64,000 bases of DNA from Enterobacteriaceae bacterium RIT714 (GTDB lineage: Bacteria; Pseudomonadota; Gammaproteobacteria; Enterobacterales; Enterobacteriaceae): assembly GCA_009668015.1 (NCBI GenBank), contig WJYB01000001.1, forward strand, positions 496,001 through 560,000. The letters are read 5' to 3'. The notes below the pieces were generated by a model. That model searched no databases. It was not told the DNA's origin and worked only from the letters and a program-made list of their open reading frames with translations. Shown here piece by piece: positions 28,330 to 37,244 of this stretch; position 1 is the stretch's first letter, and each line of letters starts with the position of its first letter. The position numbers and the translations under genes are program-made.

Positions 28330-29562
28330 TTAGTTGTTGAAAGACGCTGGACGCTGAATCTGCGGCCAGTGGATATTGCCTACGCCATTCAGCTGCGGAC
28401 GGGCAAAAAGAAAGCCCTGAAACCGTCTGATACCGGCGGATTCAAGCCAGCACCACTCTTCTATCTTCTCGATGCCTTCCGCCACCAGCGTAATTTCCAG
28501 ATCGGTACAGCAGCTGACGATGGATTTCACAATCGCCTGTTTTGGTCCGCTCAAATGAATATCGCTGACGATCTCACGGTCGATCTTGATTTTGTCGGGC
28601 TGAAAGCGAGTGAGGAGCGAAAGACCGGCATACCCGGAGCCAAAATCGTCGATCGCCAGCCCAATACCCGCCGCGCGAAGCTGCTTGATGGCGCTGTTAA
28701 ACCGGTTGAAGCCGGAAATCATCTCATTTTCCGTCACTTCCACCACCACCTGCTCAGGCAAAAGATGATGTTTTACGATGTTTTCCAGCAGAAATTCTAC
28801 CGCATTGGGAACATTGACCAGCGACATCGGCAGCAGATTGATGGCAATTTTATGATCGCCAATACCGATCTTTTCCGCCAGCGCAAACGCGTAGGCTTTG
28901 GTCTGCAGGTCAACTTCATAGACTTTTTCCGGCGGAATGGCGTTAAAGAAGTGTTCCGGACTGCCGCCGTCGTTCCCACGGATAAGGGCTTCCAGCGACG
29001 TGATTTTTCCTTCTGAAGGCTCAACAATCGGCTGGAATGCAAACTGACAAATCTGATTAGCCATCAGGCCGTCGACGCCGTGACCAAAAGGGGCAATCCC
29101 GGAGGCTAATGTCCAGCTATCGGGGCGATATCTGTCCCCGGCGTCTGGCAGTTGACTCCGGGTGATAAAGGTCTGAATGAATTTGAATACCCGATCTTCC
29201 GAAGTCAGATAACTGTCGAGTTTGCTATAGCGCAACACCGATTCCAGCACCGCTTTGGGCGTCTGCACCTGCAAATCAAATAACAGCATGCCGACGTTGT
29301 CAAAACGTCTTCTCGACCCATAATCACGCATCAGTTCGACGACCCCAAGATGGCGTTCATCGGCGCGGATTTTGTGGAAAAGCTTTACGACGTCCTCTTC
29401 TGCGCCTTCAAGAATTTGCAAAAAATCGACGCCGTTAAACAGCAAAATGCCGGTAATATCCACCCCTGCGTTTCGCTGCTTCGCTTCTTCGACCAAAGAA
29501 ATGAGCGAGAATGGTTCACAGGATGAATTTAACTGGCTCCGATAGATGAGTGTTGTCAGCAC
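28330..29562 (-). CDS. BLUF-EAL blue-light-responsive c-di-GMP phosphodiesterase (BlrP1-like)
   Basis: 410 aa. Residues 1-95 are a BLUF flavin domain with the key Tyr7 (LIYRSQ) and Gln49 (DFLQILEG). After a helical linker the EAL domain (about 165-400) keeps the catalytic motifs EALIRG, NLLP, EVTENE, IDDFGSGYAG, KIKID and VAEGIE, so unlike E. coli BluF it should hydrolyse c-di-GMP. The closest protein I know is BlrP1 of Klebsiella pneumoniae, similar in length and layout. Light would raise its activity and lower c-di-GMP, affecting fimbriae or biofilm. It stands alone between scrK and hipA. Confidence 0.92.
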   Translation of the reverse strand: MLTTLIYRSQLNSSCEPFSLISLVEEAKQRNAGVDITGILLFNGVDFLQILEGAEEDVVKLFHKIRADERHLGVVELMRDYGSRRRFDNVGMLLFDLQVQTPKAVLESVLRYSKLDSYLTSEDRVFKFIQTFITRSQLPDAGDRYRPDSWTLASGIAPFGHGVDGLMANQICQFAFQPIVEPSEGKITSLEALIRGNDGGSPEHFFNAIPPEKVYEVDLQTKAYAFALAEKIGIGDHKIAINLLPMSLVNVPNAVEFLLENIVKHHLLPEQVVVEVTENEMISGFNRFNSAIKQLRAAGIGLAIDDFGSGYAGLSLLTRFQPDKIKIDREIVSDIHLSGPKQAIVKSIVSCCTDLEITLVAEGIEKIEEWCWLESAGIRRFQGFLFARPQLNGVGNIHWPQIQRPASFNN

Positions 29563-29702
29563 AGTAATAAGTCCCGTTTTGATGATTGCGCATTCAAGCG
29601 ATTGTTTATCATAATTTAAAGCTGTCTACTAATGATAATCGGTCATTTTTTTGATTTGAGATTATCACGCACAGTAAGAGACAAAATGAATGTATGCGCC
29701 AC

Positions 29703-31010
29703 TCATTCTGCCTTCAGCAATCTTTCGGCTTGCTTCTCCATCCCCTGGAATATCGCCTCACTGATGTGTTGCGGAAAATCTGGCGGCAAACACTGGCGGA
29801 CACTGGCAATCACCTCCGCCGTCATAGTGCCCATTTCATCCATCATCGTTTTCGCGCGCTGGGCAGAGAACCCAACCCGTGCCGCAGTGGCCGGAAAATG
29901 ACGAGGCTGGATCTGCGCCCAATGGTACTGGCGGTTTTTCCCCTGCAAAGCCATCGCCATTTTCGCTTTCCGGGCGGCGATCCCCTTCGCACCAAATATC
30001 GGATAGGCGGAGAGAATATCGTACAGAGGCGTCATCACATAAGCCGATTCTGGTTCAATGAATACGCTGTAATTTTTAGCATGCCCGTCAATTGCGCCTA
30101 TCAGCCAGTAGAAGATCTGGGTGCGGAAAAAGGTTTCACGATCCTGCGTCGAACGCCGTGACCCCAGCAGCAGAGTCATAATCTCGGCAATGCCCGGCCC
30201 GCCATGCGATTCATATTTCAGCGCCGGTGAATAACCCAGTGCCTGACACATATCCTCCTGCGGGAGCCGCATCAGCCAGCTGCCGTCGCGTGACCATTTC
30301 CGGTCAAAGCGCTCGACGATCAATACCGTTTTGTCCGACCAGCTGGCTAACGATGCGTTCGCGACGGCAAAACCGAAGGCGCTGGCGATACGCAGGCAGA
30401 GCCACTCGTTCTCACAGCTTTCGCTCAGGTCGATATTATTCTGCTCAATTTTACCGATGGGTAATTTGAAAATATGACTGGTAGGCGTGCTGCCGTGTGG
30501 TCGCTGCCAGCACCCCTGATGCCAGAGCAAAGCCGTTTTTTCCTGCGCCCCGGCGAGTGATATACGGAAATCCTGATCGTCGGTCATGCCCAGCGGTGCG
30601 TTGCGATATCCCTCCAGCAGGACGGCAATATCCTCATCGGACAGCGGTGTGGCATGTATCTGCGTCACCGCAGGAATGGGGAGATCTTCGGGATAGAGCT
30701 GGATCGCCCCCACACAGTCGCGCCCGACACTTGCCAGCAAATCAAACGGATGATCGGTCGGCACTTTAAAGCGCATCTGCATACGGGCGATGATCGCCTG
30801 CGAGTCGGGCAGCAAATTGCTGAAAAAGTTATACACCGCTTCGCCCTCCTGACGACGCGGTGTTAACGGCAACGACTGCGAAATCACGCGCGCGCCGGGA
30901 GTCTGTAGCCATGATGGCGCATACTGCCAGGACATCGCCCCCTTACCGTTACGATACAGCGTTCCGACAACCGTGCCGTTCATGGCGACAGTCAACTTAC
31001 TGGTTTTCAT
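29703..31010 (-). CDS. hipA: HipA serine/threonine kinase toxin
   Basis: 435-aa toxin kinase, equal to E. coli HipA in length. Conserved parts: Ser151 in RISLAGAQEKTALL (autophosphorylation site equivalent to Ser150), the catalytic DGHAKNYSVF (Asp308, Asn313) and Mg-binding Asp331 in LYDILSAYP. E. coli HipA phosphorylates glutamyl-tRNA synthetase, stopping translation and producing persisters. The start codon directly follows the hipB stop (TAGATG). Confidence 0.94.
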   Translation of the reverse strand: MKTSKLTVAMNGTVVGTLYRNGKGAMSWQYAPSWLQTPGARVISQSLPLTPRRQEGEAVYNFFSNLLPDSQAIIARMQMRFKVPTDHPFDLLASVGRDCVGAIQLYPEDLPIPAVTQIHATPLSDEDIAVLLEGYRNAPLGMTDDQDFRISLAGAQEKTALLWHQGCWQRPHGSTPTSHIFKLPIGKIEQNNIDLSESCENEWLCLRIASAFGFAVANASLASWSDKTVLIVERFDRKWSRDGSWLMRLPQEDMCQALGYSPALKYESHGGPGIAEIMTLLLGSRRSTQDRETFFRTQIFYWLIGAIDGHAKNYSVFIEPESAYVMTPLYDILSAYPIFGAKGIAARKAKMAMALQGKNRQYHWAQIQPRHFPATAARVGFSAQRAKTMMDEMGTMTAEVIASVRQCLPPDFPQHISEAIFQGMEKQAERLLKAE

Positions 31011-31262
31011 CTACCACTCCTGCCCCCAGCCGCTGTCTTTCTCCGTGGTCTCGCCACGCGGCATGACATGCAGTTCCAGATCGAGGGCTGAAAGCAGGCG
31101 AAATAAGGTTTCGAGCTTACTGCTGTCCGGATTTTGCTCAAACCCGGAGACCGTGGCTTGCTTCATCCCGACGCGTTCTGCGGTCTCTGCTTGCGTAAGC
31201 CGGAGAGACTTGCGCTGATCTCGCATCGCATTTGCCAGCATCGCCGATGTGGTAATTTTCAT
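31011..31262 (-). CDS. hipB: HipB antitoxin/autorepressor
   Basis: 83-aa DNA-binding antitoxin with an XRE/Cro helix-turn-helix (RLTQAETAERVGMKQATVSGFEQNP). It ends in Trp (GQEW) like E. coli HipB. It neutralises HipA and represses the operon through TATCC-N8-GGATA sites, four of which lie just upstream. I start it at ATG 31262 (AGGTCAAG upstream), because the longer frame would cover the first operators. Confidence 0.92.
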   Translation of the reverse strand: MKITTSAMLANAMRDQRKSLRLTQAETAERVGMKQATVSGFEQNPDSSKLETLFRLLSALDLELHVMPRGETTEKDSGWGQEW

Positions 31263-31274
31263 CTTGACCTCTTT

Positions 31275-31373
31275 TATCCTCGTGCGGGGATAAAGACACA
31301 ATATCCCCTCCCGCGGATAAAATCAAATTATCCTCTACAAGGGATATTTATCATTTATCCCTTGTAGAGGATA
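31275..31373. promoter_or_regulatory. Four HipB operators
   Basis: Four exact TATCC-N8-GGATA sites at 31275-31292, 31302-31319, 31329-31346 and 31356-31373, spaced 27 bases start to start. The two distal ones are mirror images in a perfect 19-bp inverted repeat (31328-31346 and 31356-31374). This is the known E. coli HipB operator consensus and number; the hipBA promoter must lie among them. Confidence 0.93.
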
Positions 31374-31391
31374 ATACGGTTATGCGCTTAA

Positions 31392-32909
31392 TCAGCGGGC
31401 TGGCGCTGCTTTACTGGCGGCTGTTCCACAGACGCCTGCACAGTCGATCCGCTGATTAATTCGCTCGATCATATCGTCGTAAAAGGGATTCGACGTCACA
31501 CGCATCAGCGAATCCATGCCTACCACCAGCACCGCGGTTTCACCGCGCAGAGAGATGTTGCCGAGGTTTATCCCGTAGCGACGGGGATCTTCAGGCTGGC
31601 TCCCGTACAGATCGTCAGTCGGTGGGAAAGGTATCGCAACATGCGACAGCGAGTAGAGATCGCGCGGCCAGGCGGAAGTCAGAGGCTGGACATCAACGTC
31701 TGCCTTCCCTGCTGGCTGGGTTCGCGCGACGGTCTGTAAGCTCTGGGGTGAGGCATTGGTCACCACCGTCGCGGTAAAACGGCGCGGTGGTGCAGGTAAC
31801 AAAGCATCGACCGCCACATAGGCGCCCGGTCTGAACAGCGGTCGAAGCGTCGCCGCCTGGTTGATATCGTAGATAACGAGCTCGTTGCCATTATCCGGCA
31901 ACAGAGTAAACAGCGAATCCACCACCCCACGCGCGCTCACGGTGGAGTCCATCACCGACTGAAAAGCCAGAATCGGCGGCAGCGACGTCAGCGTGTGATT
32001 GCGCGCCGCACGGGTCAGCTGGGTCTGTAACGTCTGCGTTAACAGCCAGGACTGACGGGCCGCATTCACCGGAAACGAATTATATTTAAACGGATTATAT
32101 TCCGGTAACACGCTCAGCCAGGCGGCTTTGGCAAACGGCGGCAGCAGCGCCGGCAGGCCTGCCAGCCCGGCAAAACGGGCAAAGGCGTTCACCCGGATCA
32201 TCGGCGACAATAAAACCAGCTGCTGCGGTTGACGCAGATGCGGATCGCCTGTGGCATCCAGGGCATAGTTCAGCGCCAGCGCCCCTCCGTTGGAGTAGCC
32301 CACCAGATGCAGCGGCACATCGTTACCCGCAAGACGCGTGGCCTCCCGTACCGCCAGCCGTACCACTGCCTGCCACGCCTCGCGGCTGACATCGGTTAGC
32401 GCGCCGGGCGCCGTGCCATGCCCGGGCAAACGCGGCGCGATAGCCACAAATCCACGCTGCTGATAATTGACGGCCAGGCTTTTGACGCTATAGGGCGAAT
32501 CGGTCAGCCCGTGCAGCAGCACCGCCACCCCTTTCGGTTTGCCCGCCGGCATCAGCACAAAGGAGCGATTGCCGTCATCGGGAAACTGCCCAGGCCAGAC
32601 CGGGCTGTGCAGGTAGAAGCGGTTCAACGGCGTTTTGTCATTTTCGTCCAGCCGATCCGTGACCTCCGTGCGCAGATCGTGAAAGATAGCGGTTTCGCGC
32701 TGCAGATAGTCGCTAAAGCTGGCGTGGTCGATCTCCTGCGCCGACATCTCGTGCGCCGTCCATGTGTGCCAGGGATGCAGCGCGGGGCCGGTCTGCGTTT
32801 TATAGATCCTGCCCGCCAGCAGAATGAACACCACTATGCCCAACACGATGGCGGTCCTTTTTAATACAGCCAGTAAACGCGTTCGGATCCGCCACGGCAG
32901 AGTCGCCAT
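31392..32909 (-). CDS. Membrane-anchored alpha/beta hydrolase
   Basis: 505 aa. One N-terminal TM (about 17-36) anchors a periplasmic-side alpha/beta hydrolase of the serine type. It has the oxyanion segment VLLHGLTDSPYS, the nucleophile elbow LVGYSNGGAL, an Asp after ILAFQSVMDSTVS and a catalytic-His candidate late in the protein (LYSLSHVAI). Substrate unknown; lysophospholipase or esterase activity is plausible. It reads toward hipBA and is divergent from the rpiR-ddp operon. Confidence 0.8.
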   Translation of the reverse strand: MATLPWRIRTRLLAVLKRTAIVLGIVVFILLAGRIYKTQTGPALHPWHTWTAHEMSAQEIDHASFSDYLQRETAIFHDLRTEVTDRLDENDKTPLNRFYLHSPVWPGQFPDDGNRSFVLMPAGKPKGVAVLLHGLTDSPYSVKSLAVNYQQRGFVAIAPRLPGHGTAPGALTDVSREAWQAVVRLAVREATRLAGNDVPLHLVGYSNGGALALNYALDATGDPHLRQPQQLVLLSPMIRVNAFARFAGLAGLPALLPPFAKAAWLSVLPEYNPFKYNSFPVNAARQSWLLTQTLQTQLTRAARNHTLTSLPPILAFQSVMDSTVSARGVVDSLFTLLPDNGNELVIYDINQAATLRPLFRPGAYVAVDALLPAPPRRFTATVVTNASPQSLQTVARTQPAGKADVDVQPLTSAWPRDLYSLSHVAIPFPPTDDLYGSQPEDPRRYGINLGNISLRGETAVLVVGMDSLMRVTSNPFYDDMIERINQRIDCAGVCGTAASKAAPAR

Positions 32910-33010
32910 TCCATGCCCCTTTCTTCAAAAATGAGCCTTATCTTAAAAGAGAAAACGCGCGATGCCAAAAGTGTGAAGGCTCCGGCGTATTCGCCATTGA
33001 TACCGCCTCC

Positions 33011-33016
33011 TGCACC
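33011..33016 (+). promoter_or_regulatory. Possible NtrC half-site upstream of the ddp operon
   Basis: TGCACC matches half of the NtrC consensus (TGCACC-N5-GGTGCA), about 95 bases upstream of the -24 element. The second half is poor, so this is weak support for nitrogen control. Confidence 0.25.
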
Positions 33017-33109
33017 AAAAGTGAACTACGCTGCACAAATGTTGATCATAAGTTAATTAAATATTGCATAAATTCGCCAACACAGGCGCTCCAGCGCGTC
33101 ATGTGGATA

Positions 33110-33125
33110 TGGCACGCGTCGTGCA
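33110..33125 (+). promoter_or_regulatory. Predicted sigma54 (-24/-12) promoter of the rpiR-ddp operon
   Basis: TGGCAC-N5-GTGCA, with the invariant GG and GC separated by exactly 10 bases; only one base differs from TGGCAC-N5-TTGCA. It lies 60 bases before the GTG start of the RpiR gene. The E. coli ddp operon is known to belong to the nitrogen (NtrC/sigma54) regulon, which supports the call. Confidence 0.7.
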
Positions 33126-33184
33126 TTGTTAGTCTGGTAACACGTAGCGGGCCAATGACAACCCATTAACAGCGAGGCGGCACG

Positions 33185-34048
33185 GTGACACAACCAGAAC
33201 TGCTGACCAGAATCGAAGCGATATTCAGCCAGCTGACACCCAGTGAAAAACGGGTCGCGAGCTGGCTGCAGGCCAATATGGCGCAAATCCCGTTTGAAAC
33301 GGCGGAGAGCGTGGCGCTCGCGACAGGAACCAGCGGCATTACCGTGGGGCGCTTCCTGCGCAAACTGGGCTATCGCAATCTGGACGATGCCAAAAACAGC
33401 CTGCGCGACGTGCCGCAAACCCCTTATCAGCCGTGGGGAATGAACGAGCGTCTCGATTCGTGGCAACAACAGCGCGCGCTGTCAGGCCGGGTTCAGCACT
33501 CCCTCTCGCTGGAGCTCGACGCCATTCAGCAGGTTTATCAGCTGGCGCAGAGCGCGGCCTTCCAGCGCATCGTGTATCAGTTAACGCACGCCGATGCCGT
33601 CTATGTGCTGGGGATCCAGTCGACGCGCGGGATTGCGAATGCCTTTTTCAGCCATCTGGAGTATCTGCGGCCGCGCGTGAGTTATTCCGAAGGTTTGTCC
33701 GGCAGCTGGGTGGAATCACTCAATTCAGAGTTCGCACGCCCGTATGTGGTACTGACCGATACCCGCGCTTATTCCGCCATTGCCCGCCAGTACTGTCGGG
33801 TGGCGAGCGAAAAAGCGATTCCGATGGCGTTGATCACCGATATCTGGTGTCCCTGGGCGCGCGATTATCCCATCGACTTATTACAGGTGAAAACGGATAC
33901 CGGCCATTTCTGGGATTCACTGGCCCCGGTGAGCTGTTTATTCAACCTGCTGCTGTCTGGCGTGGTGGAGGCGTTAGGTGACGCGCTTCCGCTGCGGCTG
34001 GCGGCAAACCGCCAACTACAGCAAGAGTTTGGTCAATTCGAACGTTAA
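33185..34048 (+). CDS. RpiR/MurR-family transcriptional regulator heading the ddp operon
   Basis: 287 aa: N-terminal RpiR-type helix-turn-helix (LTPSEKRVASWLQANMAQIPFETAESVALATGTSG, about 14-50, then VGRFLRKLGY) and a C-terminal SIS sugar-isomerase domain (about 120-260) that in this family binds phosphosugars or cell-wall amino sugars such as MurNAc-6-P. It starts with GTG after a GAGG site and ends 11 bases before ddpX. E. coli ddp lacks such a gene. It may tune the operon to muropeptide availability. Confidence 0.85.
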   Translation: MTQPELLTRIEAIFSQLTPSEKRVASWLQANMAQIPFETAESVALATGTSGITVGRFLRKLGYRNLDDAKNSLRDVPQTPYQPWGMNERLDSWQQQRALSGRVQHSLSLELDAIQQVYQLAQSAAFQRIVYQLTHADAVYVLGIQSTRGIANAFFSHLEYLRPRVSYSEGLSGSWVESLNSEFARPYVVLTDTRAYSAIARQYCRVASEKAIPMALITDIWCPWARDYPIDLLQVKTDTGHFWDSLAPVSCLFNLLLSGVVEALGDALPLRLAANRQLQQEFGQFER

Positions 34049-34059
34049 GGAGCGCAGCT

Positions 34060-34635
34060 ATGCCCGAAGAGTGTCAACTGATTGATGTGGCGAAGACCTT
34101 TCCCGCCCTGCATATCGATCTGAAATACGCCACCGCCGACAACATCACCGGACGGCCCATTTATCAGGAGGCCCTGTGCCTGCTGCATCCCGAGGCGATT
34201 ACTGCGCTGGCGAAAGCGATCGGCATTGCGACGCTTGCGGGCTTAAAACTGGTGGTGTACGACGCCTACCGCCCGCAGCAGGCACAGGCGCTGCTGTGGG
34301 AAGCCTGCCCCGATCCGCAGTACGTGGTGGATGTGTCGATTGGCTCGAATCACAGCCGGGGAACCGCCATTGACGTCACGCTGATGGATGAGCACGGCAA
34401 GGTGCTGGATATGGGCGCGGGTTTTGACGAAATGCACGATCGCTCGCATCAGTATCACCCCTCGGTTGCGCCTCAGGCGCAGCGCAATCGACTGTTACTC
34501 AACGCCGTGATGTTCGGCGGCGGCTTTGTCGGTATCAGCAGCGAATGGTGGCATTTTGAATTGCCCTCTGCCGCCAGTTACCCGTTATTAGAAGATCGCT
34601 TTGCCTGTTTCTCAACGACGCACTCCCCCCTTTAA
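34060..34635 (+). CDS. ddpX: D-Ala-D-Ala dipeptidase DdpX
   Basis: 191-aa zinc dipeptidase of the VanX family. Zinc ligands: His98 and Asp105 in SNHSRGTAIDVTL and His163 in EWWHFE, with Glu160 as catalytic base; the Arg in YDAYRPQQAQ fits the VanX active site. It releases D-alanine from D-Ala-D-Ala taken up by DdpABCDF, as a carbon/nitrogen source. No signal peptide: cytoplasmic. AAGGAG precedes the ATG. Confidence 0.95.
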   Translation: MPEECQLIDVAKTFPALHIDLKYATADNITGRPIYQEALCLLHPEAITALAKAIGIATLAGLKLVVYDAYRPQQAQALLWEACPDPQYVVDVSIGSNHSRGTAIDVTLMDEHGKVLDMGAGFDEMHDRSHQYHPSVAPQAQRNRLLLNAVMFGGGFVGISSEWWHFELPSAASYPLLEDRFACFSTTHSPL

Positions 34636-34648
34636 CTGGAGTTTTGCC

Positions 34649-36181
34649 ATGAAAACAACGCTTCTCACTACCCTGATTGCCACCGCGCTGGCGCTGAGTC
34701 TTCCGGCTGCGCACGCCGCCGTTCCTAAAGATATGCTGGTGATTGGTAAAGCGGCCGATCCGCAAACGCTGGATCCGGCGGTCACTATTGATAATAACGA
34801 CTGGACGGTGACCTACCCGGCCTATCAGCGGCTGGTGCAGTACAAACCGGGCACAACGGAAGTCGAAGGCGATCTCTCCACCGGCTGGAAAGCCTCGGAC
34901 GATCAGAAAGAGTGGACCTTCACGCTGAAAGATAACGCCAAATTTGCCGACGGGACGCCGGTGACGGCAGAAGCGGTCAAACTGTCGTTTGAGCGTCTGC
35001 TGAAAATCAGCCAGGGGCCGGCTGAAGCCTTCCCGAAAGATTTAAAAATCGACGCGGTCGATGAGCATACGGTGAAATTCACCCTGAGCCAGCCTTTTGC
35101 GCCGTTCCTGTATACGCTCGCCAACGACGGCGCGTCGATCATTAACCCGGCGGTGCTGAAAACCAATGCTGCTGACAATGCGCGCGGTTTTCTGGCACAA
35201 AACACCGCCGGTTCCGGGCCGTTTATGCTGAAAAGCTGGCAAAAAGGTCAGCAGCTGATTCTGGTGCCTAACCCACACTGGGCCGGAGAAAAGCCGCACT
35301 TCAAACGCGTGTCGGTGAAAATTATCGGTGAAAGCGCCTCGCGACGTCTGCAACTCTCCCGTGGCGATCTCGATATCGCCGATGCCCTGCCGGTCGATCA
35401 GCTGACGGCGCTGAAAAAGGAAGGCAAAGTTACGGTGGCAGAATATCCGTCGCTGCGCGTCACCTATCTGTATCTCAACAACAGTAAAGCACCGATGAAT
35501 CAGGTCGATCTGCGCCGGGCGGTTTCGTGGGCCACGGATTACAACGGCATGGTGAAAGGGATTCTGAGCGGCAACGGTAAACAGATGCGCGGCCCGATCC
35601 CGGAAGGCATGTGGGGCTATGACGCCACGGCGATGCAGTACAGCTTTGATGAGGCCAAAGCCAAAGCGGCGCTGGAGAAAGTCAAAGACAAACCCGCCAG
35701 CCTCACCTTCCTCTATTCCGACAACGACCCGAACTGGGAGCCAATTGCCCTTTCCACCCAGGCGAGTCTTAGCAAACTGGGAATTAACGTCAAACTGGAA
35801 AAACTGGCTAACGCCACCATGCGCGACCGCGTGGGTAAAGGGGATTATGACATCGCGATTGGTAACTGGAGCCCGGACTTCGCCGACCCGTACATGTTCA
35901 TGAACTACTGGTTCGAGTCGGACAAAAAAGGGTTGCCGGGTAACCGCTCGTATTATCAGAACAACGATGTCGATACCCTGCTGCGAAATGCGCTGAAAAC
36001 CACCGATCAGGCGCAGCGTACCAAAGATTACCAGCAGGCGCAGAAGACCGTGATCGATGAAGCGGCCTACGTTTATCTGTTCCAGAAAAACTACCAGCTG
36101 GCGATGAACAAAGAGGTGAAAGGCTTCGTCTTCAATCCGATGCTTGAGCAGGTGTTCAATATCGGCACCATGAGCAAGTAA
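34649..36181 (+). CDS. ddpA: D-Ala-D-Ala ABC transporter substrate-binding protein DdpA
   Basis: 510-aa periplasmic solute-binding protein of the dipeptide/oligopeptide family (SBP_bac_5) with signal peptide 1-23 (LSLPAAHAA). The start at 34649 gives a proper signal peptide; an earlier in-frame ATG overlaps ddpX. Binds the dipeptide and delivers it to DdpBC. Confidence 0.94.
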   Translation: MKTTLLTTLIATALALSLPAAHAAVPKDMLVIGKAADPQTLDPAVTIDNNDWTVTYPAYQRLVQYKPGTTEVEGDLSTGWKASDDQKEWTFTLKDNAKFADGTPVTAEAVKLSFERLLKISQGPAEAFPKDLKIDAVDEHTVKFTLSQPFAPFLYTLANDGASIINPAVLKTNAADNARGFLAQNTAGSGPFMLKSWQKGQQLILVPNPHWAGEKPHFKRVSVKIIGESASRRLQLSRGDLDIADALPVDQLTALKKEGKVTVAEYPSLRVTYLYLNNSKAPMNQVDLRRAVSWATDYNGMVKGILSGNGKQMRGPIPEGMWGYDATAMQYSFDEAKAKAALEKVKDKPASLTFLYSDNDPNWEPIALSTQASLSKLGINVKLEKLANATMRDRVGKGDYDIAIGNWSPDFADPYMFMNYWFESDKKGLPGNRSYYQNNDVDTLLRNALKTTDQAQRTKDYQQAQKTVIDEAAYVYLFQKNYQLAMNKEVKGFVFNPMLEQVFNIGTMSK

Positions 36182-36221
36182 GGCCAATGGCGCCGGTTAT
36201 CCGGCGCCCGGGAGAAAACGT

Positions 36222-37244
36222 ATGACGTTCTGGAGCATTGTGCGCCAGCGCTGCTGGGGACTCGTCCTGGTGGTTGCCGGTGTTTGCATCATTACTTTTA
36301 TTATCTCGCACATGATCCCAGGCGACCCGGCACGCCTGCTGGCAGGCGATCGCGCCAGCGAAGAGATTGTCCAGAGCATTCGCCAGCAGCTTGGCCTGGA
36401 CCAGCCGTTGTATGTCCAGTTTGCTCGCTATGTGGATGCTCTGGCGCACGGTGATTTGGGCATCTCAATTCGCACCGGTCGCCCGGTGGCTGAAGAGCTA
36501 AAAGCGTTTTTCCCGGCCACGCTGGAGCTGGCATTTTGTTCTTTGGTCCTTGCGCTCTTTATCGGCGTGCCGCTCGGGATCCTCTCGGCAGTCTATCGCA
36601 ATCGCTGGCTGGATCATCTGGTGCGGCTGATGGCGATCACCGGCATCTCGACGCCCGCGTTCTGGCTGGGCTTAGGGGTGATCGTTCTGTTTTACGGTCA
36701 TCTGCAAATTCTGCCAGGCGGCGGCAGGCTGGACGACTGGCTCGATCCTCCGACCCATGTCACCGGTTTTTATCTGCTGGACGCCCTGCTTGAGGGCAAT
36801 GGCGAGGTGTTTTTCAATGCCCTGCAACACCTCATTTTGCCGTCGCTGACGCTGGCATTTGTCCATCTGGGCATCGTGGCGCGCCAGGTTCGTTCGGCGA
36901 TGCTGGAACAGCTGAGTGAGGATTATATCCGTACCGCCCGCGCCAGTGGTTTACCGGGCTGGTACATCATTATGCGGTATGCCCTGCCTAACGCGATGAT
37001 CCCTTCCATTACCGTTCTCGGGCTGGCGCTGGGCGATCTGTTGTATGGTGCCGTCCTCACGGAGACGGTTTTCGCCTGGCCCGGCATGGGTGCCTGGGTC
37101 GTGACCTCTATTCAGGCGCTCGATTTCCCGGCGGTGATGGGTTTTGCCGTGGTGGTGTCGCTGGCGTATGTGCTGGTGAACCTGGTGGTTGATTTGCTCT
37201 ATCTGTGGATTGATCCACGCATCGGGCGCGGAGGTGATGAATGA
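36222..37244 (+). CDS. ddpB: D-Ala-D-Ala ABC transporter permease DdpB
   Basis: 340-aa dipeptide-type permease, six TM helices, with the cytoplasmic EAA loop (DYIRTARASGLPGWYIIMRYALPNA) that docks on the ATPases. It pairs with DdpC in the inner membrane. The stop overlaps the ddpC start by four bases. Confidence 0.94.
   Translation: MTFWSIVRQRCWGLVLVVAGVCIITFIISHMIPGDPARLLAGDRASEEIVQSIRQQLGLDQPLYVQFARYVDALAHGDLGISIRTGRPVAEELKAFFPATLELAFCSLVLALFIGVPLGILSAVYRNRWLDHLVRLMAITGISTPAFWLGLGVIVLFYGHLQILPGGGRLDDWLDPPTHVTGFYLLDALLEGNGEVFFNALQHLILPSLTLAFVHLGIVARQVRSAMLEQLSEDYIRTARASGLPGWYIIMRYALPNAMIPSITVLGLALGDLLYGAVLTETVFAWPGMGAWVVTSIQALDFPAVMGFAVVVSLAYVLVNLVVDLLYLWIDPRIGRGGDE

Noticed and set aside
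31328-31374. CRISPR-like or transposon inverted repeat
   Set aside because: The repeats are explained by HipB operator consensus and even spacing; no transposase or spacer array.
35042-36187. Minus-strand open frame of 381 codons
   Set aside because: Antisense to ddpA; the product is His/Arg/Val-rich with no domain and no ribosome site.
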